DNA of 64,000 nt, taken from assembly GCA_020310875.1 (NCBI GenBank), contig CM035435.1, positions 69,350,955 to 69,414,954 of the forward strand, written 5' to 3'. The first letter of the stretch is position 1. Every line of letters begins with the position of its first letter. This document shows positions 29,631 to 40,271 of the stretch, one piece after another. The notes under the pieces were generated by a model. The model searched no databases. It had not been told where the DNA came from and was given only the letters and a program-made list of their open reading frames with translations. The translations under genes were made by a program, and so were the position numbers. Source of the stretch: Ceratopteris richardii (Eukaryota > Streptophyta > Polypodiopsida > Polypodiales > Pteridaceae).

Positions 29631-30519
29631 TGTGTACCTAAGTACCAACTTAGGGACTTGTGGAGAAAGAGACTATACCTCAATCCCCCTAAACTGCATA
29701 TAGTGGGGCTCACGCTTTAATTATCAATGCAAGGAGTATCAAGACCTAACCGAGAGTATGAAGACATGCATTCAAAGAATGGTCAATGCAAGTGAAGTTT
29801 CACAAAGTACCAACAAGTATAAATCCAACACATTCAAGTTTTCAAGGTCAGCTATGGTGTAATGACACTTGGAACAATAGTCAATAGTAAATCAAGCTTT
29901 TATCTCAGCTTCGAACTCCAAATATAGCGAATACTAGCTTCATTTCAAAGCTCTCAAGAAGACACATCCAATGGTGGTCTTTTCACTTGATTCTGACACT
30001 TTTGCTTCAAGTTATGAGCAAAATATTGAGTCACGGGATTGATCTTCCTACACTCCAACACTTCATACACTTCACACACACCTTACCAACAGCAAACAAG
30101 CACTTTCATGGATAGAAAACACTTCTAAGCACTCTTTCCAAGCATCACACATGCATGCAAGCTCACAAGGAAGAAGATACAGAGAGGAGAAGACACAAAT
30201 TCGAAATTCTGTGCTCTTGATTCTCACAATGGCAAAAAGTCTCTACAAAGAGTCACAAACTGACTTATATACATGTGCCCTAAAAATGGTCCTTTCACAC
30301 AAGAGACCGGCACTTTATTAGCTAACAGACTAATTTCCTACTAATTTACAAGGGTAAGATACAAATATCTATGGGTACGCATCTAGAGGACTCCTCTAGT
30401 GCATTTACGTCGAAAAATATATTCAAAATGGCCATAATACAAAAATAAAGTATCCAAATCGGAAAAATTTTGGGGCCCTTCTTTTTCTCTGCCTCTTTGC
30501 TCTTCTTTGCTCTGCAACA
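29631..30519 (-). repeat. 5' LTR of element B
   Basis: This 889-bp LTR is the partner of 436-1323, about 6% different by eye including small length changes. It is followed on the plus strand by target duplication CCAAC (30520-30524). Confidence 0.9.
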
Positions 30520-31298
30520 CCAACTAGAAAGTCACACTTAAAAGAGGGCACTCACTTACCACATTACCCTGTTTGCTGCACATGGTGCACCACAATCCAT
30601 TTTTTATGCCTCCTCCACAAAGTTCCTGTAATTCATGCCATAGTTGTGCTAACTCCTCTGTTTGGGCCTATTCTTCTTTTTGTAACTTTAAAGCTTCAAT
30701 TTCTCTTCTCAATTGAGTTACTCCATTTTCTCCTTCTCTCTTGGGCTCGTTCCTCCTTGGACTCTCAAGTTCTTTTCTCAATTGTGTCACTGGATCCTTA
30801 GGTTCCATATGATATGGTAGACTTGAGGAACGTATTCCATATTGGTATCTCATTTGCTCTATCCTTGTTTCTATAGAAATAAATTCCTCAATTGTTGTTG
30901 TAGGTAACACCAACTTTTTATTTTTTCATTGTATTGAAATTGGAAGTGTTTTGGTGACCCACTTCTTGACAAAGAAATCATGAGGGGGGTTGGGTAATTT
31001 TGCCATGAGGGCTTTTGCTCAAGTGACAAATTCTTGAAATGTCTCCCTAGTACCCAATCTTAATTTTTCTAATTCTTCTATAATATTCTTTATTGTGTTC
31101 CCTTGTTGGAACTGTGTCCTAAAAGCTTCCTTCATTAAGTCCCATGTAGTGAAATGATTATTGGCAAATTGACTAAACCATTTATCTGCTAACCCTTCCA
31201 ATGTTGCTAGGAAAACAATTAAAAATGCATCTTCCCTTCCCATTAGACCCCTTGTCTTGAATAATGTTGGGGGATTCTTGGACAAGAAGGGATTTGAG
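30520..31298 (-). mobile_element. Element C, upstream gag piece (Ty3/gypsy fragment)
   Basis: The minus strand encodes a Retrotrans_gag-like capsid stretch: LEGLADKWFSQFANNHFTTW, MKEAFRTQFQQGN and LRLGTRETFQEFV, then a Glu/Lys-rich helical segment and a knuckle-like CTMCSKQGNVVSEC. The gag wording is unlike that of A, B, D or E, so C is another gypsy lineage. It is cut from 1-435 by the insertion of B and bordered on the right by an LTR-like block. It is broken at several points. Confidence 0.65.
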
Positions 31299-32306
31299 TG
31301 TTTGTAGAAGAAAACAAAAAGACAAGAAGGAAAATACACACTGGTTTATTATAATAAGACAAATACAATGGTGATGCACAATACAATCCAATGCTTCTGT
31401 GCAAAATCCCACAGAGTGCTCAATTACAAAGTATCAAATACCCAAGGTCTTGTTGTTGCTGGCCTCCTCTACACCAGACCTCCACCTTCTCCAAGCCTGC
31501 ACTTGTGCACACCTTGCACCAAGCTTCCAATAAGGGGGAGGGATGGACACCTTCTATCGGCACACACACACACTGCAATGAGACCTTGGTGTCCTTGGGG
31601 GGGGGGGATAGTTTAGCACTTCTCTGCACACTTCTTAGTCACTCTTCATGGACACCTTGCACTTCACTTCTCTGCATCACACACTGTGTGTCTCTTGCAC
31701 TTCTCTCTCTTGCCTCACTTAGACTATGCTCACTCTTGCTTAGTCTTAGAATAGTTCAAGAATAGTCCTTGCCTTGATTTGAGTGTCGATTCACGTACGC
31801 TCCTAATTGCAAGAGTATCTTGGTGCTCACTTTGATGTCCCAAGATTGTCTCCTCAAGTGGCAGCCAACGAATCCCTGTTTTGTCCTGTAGTGACTTTAG
31901 ACTAAAACAAAAATTTTAATTGGGGGGCCATACTTTCACTTCTATGTACACTGCCGCTTCACATACCTTCACATTTTCCTTTTAAGTCTTCACTTGTGCA
32001 CATAAGAAAGGGTTCACCTAAACCTTCCAAAGCACTTTAAAAACACTTTGAACCTTAGGGAAATTAGAGAAATACCTCTGCCACCTACAACCACTTTCTC
32101 CAATTCACCCTTTGTGGAGATTTAATTGTGCACTACCTGTGCACTTTGACACCTGCACTTGAACACTTTGACTTTGCCCCTATTGACTTTGACCTTGACC
32201 TTGAACTTGTTGACTTTGACCATCTTGACTTTGACATTTTGACTTTAACTATGGTTGACTTTGACTACAGTTGACTTTGATCAATATGACTTTTATGGGC
32301 TCAACA
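31299..32306 (-). repeat. LTR-like block interrupting element C
   Basis: The block runs TGTTTGTAG ... GCTCAACA on the plus strand, so it has TG/CA ends, about 1.0 kb apart. Read on the minus strand, an AATAAA signal lies about 60 bases from its end, as in the R-U5 part of an LTR. It holds a ten-base G run near 31604 and a TTGACTTTGAC-type repeat tract near 32157-32285. No matching second copy, primer site or clear target duplication was seen, so solo LTR is only the likeliest reading. Confidence 0.4.
32157..32285. repeat. Degenerate TTGACTTTGAC tract
   Basis: About ten loosely spaced copies of TTGACTTTGAC and shorter forms (GACCTTGAC) lie near the right end of the LTR-like block. This is a simple, diverged tandem repeat; no function can be read from it. 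Confidence 0.7.
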
Positions 32307-32536
32307 GTTGCCCACCACCTAATGTGCTCTCTGTCCCGGAGAGCTACAACCAAAACTTTGAGCATAGAGTAAACCATGATTCGTCTGTTGTAACCTCTGC
32401 AAAAGGACACTTGAGCAGCTACCAAGTCCACCAAGAGCAAGAGAGAATAAGCACCAGAGAATAACTCAAAATTGGATTTTGCATGGAAAAGCAAAGGAGA
32501 GCAATGGGAGGGTAGAAAGTAGGGGGGGAAGGGAGG
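32307..32536. other. Unassigned spacer
   Basis: About 230 bases between the LTR-like block and the next LTR fragment. They include a purine run AGTAGGGGGGGAAGGGAGG just before TGTCACTC at 32537. This looks like a polypurine tract, but it lies on the wrong side for a minus-strand LTR. Nothing else is recognised. Confidence 0.3.
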
Positions 32537-32648
32537 TGTCACTCTAGCACAATGGTAAGTACCAACGTGAGGAGCTTCACCTCATAATTGTCAATCCACG
32601 GAGACGTGAGGACCGGTATGAAGACCAAGAGCAAGTGAAGTGCACGAG
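32537..32648 (-). repeat. LTR fragment related to the element E LTR
   Basis: These 112 bases match the first 110 or so (plus-strand order) of the E LTR at 61975, starting TGTCACTCTAGCACAATGG, with roughly 9% differences. The fragment stops where D begins, so D was probably inserted into this LTR; the rest of the LTR was not found on the other side. Confidence 0.7.
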
Positions 32649-33256
32649 TGTTGGAACTCAAGGTCAAGCACAAGTCAAAGGAATGCTTCAAAGAAGTGGA
32701 CACACAAGAAGAGGAGAAGGTAGGGAGCTCCAAGAAGTGTATGTCAAATTTTCAGAAGAAATCCCTACAAAAATAGTGATTTTCATCACTAAAAATCATT
32801 GTAAATACCATTTTCCATTTTTGTAGCTCTATTTTGTTCACGCCGAGGAGTCCTCAAGCTTGAGGAGTATTAGAAGTATCATCCTACCAATTTTCATAAT
32901 TTTTAGACTTCGTTTGAGCCTTCAAATAAGCCCTAAAACCTAATTTCTAACTAGGCCGAACACTAGGTCTGGACAGGGCCAAAACTAGTCCAAAAACTAT
33001 AAAAAGAGCTAGAGAGCTCATTTTTGAGGTTAGCTTGTTAGAGAATAGAGCTTTGTAAGAGAACTCTTTTGGCAATTGAAGCTTTCCATTGTTCCTCTCT
33101 TTGATCTTACCTTGTGTGCATGTGTGTGTATGTGTGTGCATGTTTGTGTGCTTTCACTCACGCACTTGTGCCTTCACTTGCTCGTGGTCTTCATACTAGT
33201 CCTCACGTCTCCGCGGATTGACAATTAAAGGTGGTGGTGCTTACGCTTGAGCTACA
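32649..33256 (+). repeat. 5' LTR of element D
   Basis: This 608-bp LTR starts TGTTGGAACTC and ends GAGCTACA, followed by CCAAATTT and the primer site. It shares the AGTGAT/ATCACT hairpin (near 32776), the GAGGAGTCCTC motif (near 32845) and the TATAAAAAGAGCTAG block (near 33000) with the LTRs of A, E and F, here in forward order. Confidence 0.85.
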
Positions 33257-33264
33257 CCAAATTT

Positions 33265-33284
33265 TGGTGCCGTTGCCGGGGAGA
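33265..33284 (+). promoter_or_regulatory. Primer binding site of element D (Asp-tRNA type)
   Basis: TGGTGCCGTTGCCGGGGAGA lies 8 bases after the LTR and complements the 3' end of plant Asp-tRNA with about one mismatch over the first 17 positions. Confidence 0.8.
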
Positions 33285-33609
33285 GAGCTTCGAGGACGAG
33301 CGTTGTGATGGTAAAATTGTAGATTTGTGATGTTGGAAGGTAAAAAAATTGTCATTTTTGTTCATTTTTTGATTTTTCCTCATCATTTTCATCATCATCA
33401 CCATCTCCATCTTCTTCCATCTTCTTCTTCATAGAGAGTTCTTGTTTTTTAGTGCATTTTCATCATTTTCATACCATTTTTCATGCATTATTGTGTGGGA
33501 AGGAGTTAGGAAGTGCAAGGGAGAGCAAGCACCTTTTTTTTCTCATGATTTTCTGCTCGTACGGAGCTCACCATTGCTTGGCACTCAGAAATTTGAATTT
33601 CCCGCCAAA

Positions 33610-34510
33610 AAACACGATTTTGATAGAAAATCACGATTTTCATAAAATTCAAAATTTTTCAAAAAAATACGATTCTCTAATTCCCAACTAAAAGCTTTTT
33701 GAAAAGAACACGATTCGAGGGTCATTCTCAGAATCGCGATTCTCTGGTTGTGCTCAAAACCGCGATTCTCACAAATCACGATTTTCAGCCAGAAACACGA
33801 TTGTGATCAACACGATTCTCTGTTGGCAATCGCGATTTTCAAAAACACGATTTTCATCCAAAATCGCGATTTTCATGTAAAAAACACGACTCTGAGAAAA
33901 CACGATTTTCAGTGGGCTCAAAATCGCGATTCTCACAAATCACGATTTTCAGCCAAAAACACGATTCTTTGTTGGCAATCACCATTTTCAAAAAACACGA
34001 TTTTCATCCAAAATCGCGATTTTCAAAACATGATGTAAAAAAAAAAACGATTTTGAGAAAACACGATTTTCATCCAAAATCGTGATTTTCACGATTTTTA
34101 GAAAACATGATTTTCACTAAGGTACAAAATCACGATTTTCAAGAACACGATTTTCAATCAAAATCGTGATTCTCTCGTCATTCTCAAAATCGCGATTTTC
34201 TTGTCAAAAACACGATTTTGAGAAAATACGATTTTCATTCAAAATCGCGATTTTGTGATCATTCTCAAAATCGCGTTTTTCACGATTCTCACTCAAAATC
34301 GCCTTTTTTTGGGATTGTTCAGAATCACGATTTTCATCAGTGCTCAGCATCGCGATTTTCATGATTTCACAGAATCGTGATTTTTGTGGTTGCTCAGCAT
34401 CGCGATTTTCATGATCCCTCAAGATCGTGATTTTCGTCAATGCTCAACATCGTGATTTTTTGACCTCACAAAATCGCAATTTTCACACAAATCGCGATTT
34501 TTCCAAAAGG
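33610..34510 (+). repeat. Array of ATCGCGATTTTC-type units in the leader of element D
   Basis: Several dozen short degenerate units share AAAATCGCGATTTTC or AACACGATTTTC, with a spacing of about 12-30 bases. Many units are inverted repeats about a central CG (AAAATCGCGATTTT), so the RNA could form many small hairpins. The position matches the leader arrays of A, B and E. Confidence 0.9.
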
Positions 34511-34549
34511 CCCTGTTTCCCTGTTTTGACCTTCAGGAGCCTGATTTGC

Positions 34550-34690
34550 CATAACTTTTTCATCCAAAGTCCATTTTTTGAGCTCTATAGCTCGTTGGAA
34601 AGCTCGTTTCGAATCCTACACGGTCTCAACTATTTTTTTTATAAGAATAACGCGTTGATTTTTAGATAGGATAATTTGAAGTTGACCCTC
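34550..34690 (+). promoter_or_regulatory. Conserved leader block, element D copy
   Basis: CATAACTTTTTCATCC, TCCATTTTTTGAGCT and TTATAAGAATAACGCGTTG occur in the same order in the E leader, and the first part in A. It lies just before gag. It is more conserved than the array beside it, which suggests selection on the RNA. Confidence 0.5.
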
Positions 34691-34771
34691 AGGGAGGACA
34701 AGGAACCCAAGGGGACTCCAAAGGATTTTGAACCATACCAAAGGGAAATTTTGGACTCTTAACCAAAGCTT

Positions 34772-36085
34772 ATGAACCTGAGATCTGGTAGACACCTAGG
34801 CAAGGATAGACAAAGCATTAGATCTTCTGAGGCTAGTGTCAACTATACAGCCAAGTCTTGGGCACAACAACTAAGTGGTCATCCTTACGCACTAAGTTCA
34901 CACACAAGTGATTCAGAAATGTCTTTTAGCATGGGGAAACCTGCAAGTAACTCAGACATTGCCTATAAGACACAGTTGGAATATATTCGGACCAACCGAT
35001 AAGGTGCTCGCATCTATGAGGACGGCCTAAGGCGATCAGTGGTCCAACTAAAAAATCCAGATCAACCCTTTGGACTTGAACACCCAGTAGTCAAGTTTGA
35101 AGAGGGTTCATACATTGATAAGGAAGGAACCATATATGTGGTCATCAACCTACCTAATAGGACAGATGAGTTAGGAAATATCATTCCTTAGAATGAGATA
35201 GGAGACCTAGAACAAGGAAATGTAGGACAAGGACCCCAAACTCCTAGAGGCAAGTCAGTTTTGACGAGAGTGATCACTCCAGATTGGATCCCTCAAGATA
35301 ACAAAAGCATAGAACTATTCTTGAATAGAGAAACAGAGGAAGCCTTTTGGAGATTCAAGCCAGATCAACCTAGCCAATTGGGCATAGTTATCATATATGA
35401 GTTCAAGGATCTAGAGATACCAGGCAAAGTTGTCTACCTCGATAACACATAAGAGAAAATGCTCTTGGTAACAGAACATGATAGACATGCATATACTTGG
35501 AAGAGTGAATTGATTTCCCTCCACCAAGATCCAATGTTTCCCATGGCCTCCAAGGAGTAGGAACATCCCAAGCTCATGAAGCCCAAAGAGAAAGAACTAG
35601 AGAGAGACCTGAGGTAAGTTTTGCACACACTGTGGGCAGGAATAGATCAGGATTTGAAAATGAAAGATCTGAAAGAGAAAGACATCAAGCACATAGGCAA
35701 CAAAGAGATGAACAGGATTTTCCATTGCCTAGACCTCGAGAGCACACAAGAACCCTTAGACCCACTCAAGTGATCAAGGCAATGAAGAATTATTTTGATG
35801 GGACATGAGATCCTTATGATCATGTGGCCGAGTTCCAACAAGTGTTAAGAGCTGAACAGGTTGAGGATTTGTTCACCTAGTACGAGGCATTTGGTTTGAC
35901 TCTTAAGGGCACTACCTTAGCTTGGTTTCAACCACTGAGTAGTCGCAACTACGGCGATGTAGGTCAACTGCTAGACGAATTCATCGTAGAATTTTCCAAG
36001 AGTGGTATTAGGCATAATACATCATCCTTGGTCCACAACTTCAAGCAGACACCCCAAGAAATAGTGCGACTAGCAGGAAGGAGAA
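34772..36085 (+). pseudogene. gag region of element D (decayed)
   Basis: It opens MNLRSGRHLGKDRQS, like gag of A and E. Later parts encode PDWIPQDNKSIELF, ATTTAWFQPL-like and NFKQTPQEIVRLAGRR sequence. Zinc knuckles were not found. It is broken, with several breaks. Confidence 0.7.
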
Positions 36086-36086
36086 T

Positions 36087-36898
36087 GTGTTCACTAGATA
36101 TGGATTACCGATAGAGTTAGTGAGCGATAGAGGCACACACTTCTTGAATGAAGTCATGGAAAATCTTCTCCAAGAATTCTTGGTGATACATAAGAAGTCT
36201 TCCCCCTATCATCCACAAGCTAATGGACAAGTTGAGAGCACAAACAAGATCCTCTGTAATGTATTGACTAAACTGGTAAACAATAAATGCTCTGATTGGG
36301 ATAAACAGCTTCATCATGCTGTTTGGGCTTACCGAGTTGCCTACAAAATGGTACTCAATGCCACCCCATTTCAGATGGTCTTTGGACAGAATGATGTGCT
36401 ACCATTGGATTTCTTAATCCCAGCTTTAAAAGTAGCACAAGAGCACAAGTGGAATGGACATGAATTGTCCTCTAGGATCTTTGACCTAGAACGCTTAGGT
36501 GAGACAAGGCTACGAGCGACAGCAGGTATCTATGCTACAAAGGAAAGGCAAAAGATATACTTCGATGCACACATCAAGGATAAGGGACTAAAAGAGGGAG
36601 ACCTAGTGTAAGTTTATACACTAAAGCAACATGCCCGCAAGTTGGAAAAAAGAGGATATGGACCCATGATCATTAATAGAATTTCCACTAGCGGTGCGTT
36701 CAATTGGCTACTTTAAAAGGTGATATCTTGCCAAACTATATCAGTGGTTGTCGAGTCAATTTATATCAAGAACCTCTGACAGAGCATATGCTAACGAGAC
36801 TCAATACTGCTAAGAAGTGGAAAGACGAAGAGTTGAGGGTCAGAGAAGAAGCACAAGCAAAAGCCAGAGAGCGTATTAGGCGAAATAAGTTAAGGTGA
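36087..36898 (+). pseudogene. Integrase core of element D
   Basis: The integrase core (VSDRGTHFLNE, HPQANGQVESTNK) and the C-terminal region (LGETRLRA, PNYISGCRVNLYQEPLTE) are readable and close to those of A and F. It carries a few breaks. The HHCC modules were not found. Confidence 0.75.
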
Positions 36899-36937
36899 TT
36901 AGCCCTAGATGTCAACTCAAAAGCTCCAAAATATCAC

Positions 36938-37465
36938 ATGGATATGTGCCAAAAATCAGGCATAATTACCTCTCAAAGCATTGACCGACGTCCCTTTGTG
37001 ACCATAGAGATAGGACGAGGGAAGAGTACAAGAACTGTGAAAGCATTGATTGACTCAGGTGCAGCAACTAGTGCAGTTAGACTTTCCTACTGCCAAGACT
37101 TGCAGTTGAACATCGATCCCATAGAAGCTTATCTCATAGGATTGGGAGGTGTGGAAACCCCTTGTTTGGGCAAGGTGGAATTTCCCATCTACCTTCAAGA
37201 TGTTCCAATGAAAGTCAAAATGCTAGTGTGTCGAGATGAAGACCTTACGGAACCACTTGTCTTGGGTCAAGATTGGATTTATGACCATGTAGTCAACCTG
37301 AACCTCAGAAGTCAACTTCTTCAATTTTGGGTACATGAACAATCCATTACATTAGAATTAGAGAACTGCATGCTCATAGATCATGGCACTACACACTCTC
37401 TTAGTTCCTCTAAGACTAATCTTCACAAGCAAGATGTTGTATGTGTCGAAAGCTTTATGATCTAG
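36938..37465 (+). pseudogene. Second retropepsin-like domain of element D
   Basis: VKALIDSGAATSAVRLS (DSG), IGLGGVETPCLGKVEF (flap-like) and LVLGQDWIYDH occur in order, followed by a short polar tail. The domain lies directly after the integrase, as in A, B and F. The open frame is long relative to the decay around it. Confidence 0.75.
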
Positions 37466-38214
37466 AAGGACTCAATCATGGAAGGACAGTCGCAAAGGCA
37501 AGCAAAACCTCCTTCTGTTTTGAAGAGTAAAGCATCCATAGTAGTTCAACCAAAGAAGCACGCACAACAATTCAAGACAACTGCTATAACAAATAGAAAG
37601 GCACCATTCAACAAGAAAGCAGTTCCGGGCATGTTTTGTGACATTGTTCCAAAAAAAAAAAAGAGAGGAAGAATTTGTTCCCAGGTTTGGCTCATGAAAC
37701 ATGAATGAGTCATGTTTAGTTGAAGGTGGAACTGTTGATTACTAGGCATTTATAAGTTTGGATAGAAGTGTGTCTCGGCTAGCAGATGATATAATTGCTG
37801 CCTTATCTGGTAGATGTCAAGAACTTGGCATGAACATGCTTTCAGTCACTCATATTCGCTCTTCTATAACCTATAAAGTCACACATCTCATGTATATTCA
37901 GATTTCTGCCCGTACATCTGAATATGTTTGTTACATTTGTACATTCACTCATTCATCTATTTCTCATCACATAGAGTGGTTGAGAGTTTTGCTCCCACAT
38001 TGTACATTGAACATTGGTATATATGATACTATGAGTAAGCGATGGCTTACGTAACACCTTACACATGTCGTCTATTCTTTCTCTATCTTTGTCTCATTAT
38101 CTGTATGATTAAGTTGTGGTATGTTCATGTTTTGTCAATATTGAAGATTTCTAGATTTTGTGTTGTATATGTTGGACCTATGGAACCATGGACCTGTGAT
38201 ATGAGCTATGGGCC
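37466..38214 (+). other. Pol tail and unassigned part of element D
   Basis: The first 240 bases encode a basic Lys/Gln-rich tail (QPKKHAQQFK, PKKKKRG), as expected for the pol C-terminus of this family, although the IWVPK motif is not seen. From about 37710 to 38214 no coding or repeat feature is recognised; it is probably decayed D sequence up to the copia insertion. Confidence 0.4.
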
Positions 38215-38850
38215 TACCTCATTTCCAACAATCTTGGCCACAGGAGAGAATGTCTCCTCATAGTCAATGCCTTGGGTTTGTGCAAAACCCTTTGCTACCT
38301 ATCTGGCTTTGTACCTGTTGATTGTGCCATCAGAATTTCTTTTAAGTTTATAGATCCATCTAGATCCTATTACCTTCATGGATTCCTTCTTGGGTACTAA
38401 CTCCCATGTATCACTTTCCTTGAGTGCTTCAATCTCCTCCTCCATAACTTCTTTCCATTCTGATTTGGTTATGGCTTTTTCATATGATCCTGGTTCTTCA
38501 ATTGAGAAATCTTTGGCAAGATAAACAAAATGTTTAGTAACAAGAGATGTATCATACCCATATCTGATAGTTTTTTTGCTTTCTCTTTGTGATCTTCTGA
38601 TTGATTGAGTTGAAGATTCAGGTATGTCTTCAAGCTTCTTCATCTTCATTTTGCCCTTGGACTTCCATGCCTTGAACTCTTCAAGGTTAATAGTGTCTTC
38701 AGTATCTGAACTTGTGTCTTCATTCTGAGTAGGTTCTTCTTTTGCAAGACTTGGAAACTCCTCTTCCAAGTCATAGGATAGTTTAACCTTCCTGCATTCA
38801 TTCTCATACCAAGAATCATTTTCATCAAAGACAACATCTCTACTCACCAT
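38215..38850 (-). pseudogene. Copia integrase-RT linker and start of RT (element H)
   Basis: Reads a polar acidic linker, then RRSQRESKKTIRYG, AITKSEWKEVMEEEIEALKE, DTWELVPKKES and GSRWIYKLKRNSDG, the classic beginning of copia RT, and DYEETFSPVAKIVG near 38225-38275. The catalytic part of RT and the RNase H are not in the window. Confidence 0.8.
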
Positions 38851-38894
38851 GAATCCCTTATTGGAAGGGTTATAAAACCTGTAACCTTTTTGAT

Positions 38895-39809
38895 TTAGAT
38901 CATATCCATGAATTTTTCAGCCTTTGGGTCTAGCTTACCTCTTATTTGAGAAGGAATGTGTACATATGCTACACATCCAAATATCCTGCAATGGTCTAGT
39001 GAGGGTCTCTTACCATGCCATGCTTCATAAGGTGTCATCCCTTCAAGGGATTTAGATGGTAACCTGTTTATGAGGTAAGTGGTAGTTGAAACACTTTCTG
39101 CCCATAGATAGTTAGGTAATTTTTTCTCATTCAACATAGACCTAGCTGTTTCAGCAATCAACCTATTTCTTCTCTAAGCTACCCCATTCTGTTCAGGAGA
39201 ATACCTTATGGTTATTTCTCTTTTGATGCCTCTATCCTACAAGAAATTTTCAAACTCATTGGAGAAGTACTCACCTCCTCCATCTGACCTTAGCCTCTTC
39301 AAATTCTTTCCTGTCTGGTTTTCAACAAGTGCAAGATACTTTTTAAAGCAATTAAACACCTCATCCTTGTGCTTCATGAAGTACAATACAGTCCATCTGC
39401 TATAATCATCAATAAAAGATACATAGTACCTTGATCCTGAGATTGAGGGGTCTTTGCTTGGTCCCCATACATCTGTATGGACAAGCTCTAGGTAGTCTTC
39501 ATGCATGTAACCTTTCCTTGAGAAGGGTAACCTGTGAGACTTCCCAAATTGACAAGCACCACACTTGTAAATCATATGTTGCTTGGATACATTAGGTATT
39601 CCAAGCACACATTGGTCCTTGCATATTTGCTTCAAAGTTCTTTCTCCTATATGCCCTAATCTTTTGTGCCAAATCTCAAGCTCTGAAAGTGTTTGATCTT
39701 TATAACTGTATAGTGCAATATGCTTTGTGTCTTCTAACTCAAAAGTGAAAAGTCTACCTGATTTTTCTCCTTTAGCAATCCTCTTGAACCCATGTCTTGG
39801 ATCCTCCAC
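38895..39809 (-). pseudogene. Copia integrase (element H)
   Basis: The zinc motif (WHKRLGHIGERTL ... CGACQFGKSHRLPF), the core (VHTDVWGP, FIDDYSRWT, LRSDGGGEY) and the GKRPSLDHCRIFGCVAYVH downstream box are typical of copia integrases. A few breaks. Confidence 0.85.
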
Positions 39810-40019
39810 AAATGCTCCATATTGATTGAATCTAACCTACAAACCTTTCTCCACAATCTGTCCAACACTCATCAAATTTTTGGTAATGGTTGGTACATAG
39901 ATTACCCTGCTCAACAAATTCTGATTTCCATCACAAGTCTTAACATTTCCAACTTAAACTACTGAGTGCTTGGTGTCATCACATGTTTGGACTTGATGCT
40001 TACCTTTTGGTTCCTCAAG

Positions 40020-40090
40020 ATCAGAGAGTAGTGCTACATTTCCAACCACATGATTTGAGCATCCTGAGTCAATGTAGAATAGGTGGTCAT
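40020..40090 (-). pseudogene. Copia protease active-site region (element H)
   Basis: The minus strand encodes FYIDSGCSNHVVGN, the copia protease active site DSG-CSNH, between the gag zinc knuckle and integrase. Confidence 0.7.
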
Positions 40091-40271
40091 CATTTGTACC
40101 TGATTTTGAAGTCATGTTCATGATCAAAAGAGAGTCATCCTACTCCTCTATGTAGTTGTTGTAGTCCTTCCTGGATTTGAATCCTCCTTGGTAGTTGCCA
40201 TTGTAGTTATTGTTGTAATTGTTGTTGTAGTTATTGTTGTATCCTTGGTGTTGGTTGAATCTACCTCTTGA

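Larger units (their letters stand above)
436..30519 (-). mobile_element. Element B: Ty3/gypsy-superfamily LTR retrotransposon, split by element A
   Basis: B is bounded by LTRs at 436-1323 and 29631-30519, both starting TGTGTACC and ending GCAACA, and is flanked by the 5-bp target duplication CCAAC (431-435 and 30520-30524). Without the 17.2-kb element A it measures about 12.9 kb. Order on the minus strand: LTR, primer site, leader with a 40-bp tandem array, gag, zinc module and integrase, second retropepsin-like domain, IWVPK tail, extra ORF, polypurine tract, LTR. A protease-RT-RNase H block like that of A was not found, so B looks like a shortened, non-autonomous member. The LTRs differ at roughly 6% of sites by eye, making B several times older than A. 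It is broken at many places (ten or more). Confidence 0.9.
33285..34771 (+). other. 5' leader of element D
   Basis: About 1.5 kb between primer site and gag, holding the ATCGCGATTTTC array and, at 34550-34690, a stretch strongly similar to the E leader (60470-60622 on the other strand). No coding signal beyond repeat-borne open frames. Confidence 0.65.

Noticed and set aside
32517-32536. Polypurine tract of a plus-strand element before 32537
   Set aside because: The LTR fragment that follows is in minus orientation, so a plus-strand tract there would not prime it; probably a chance purine run.
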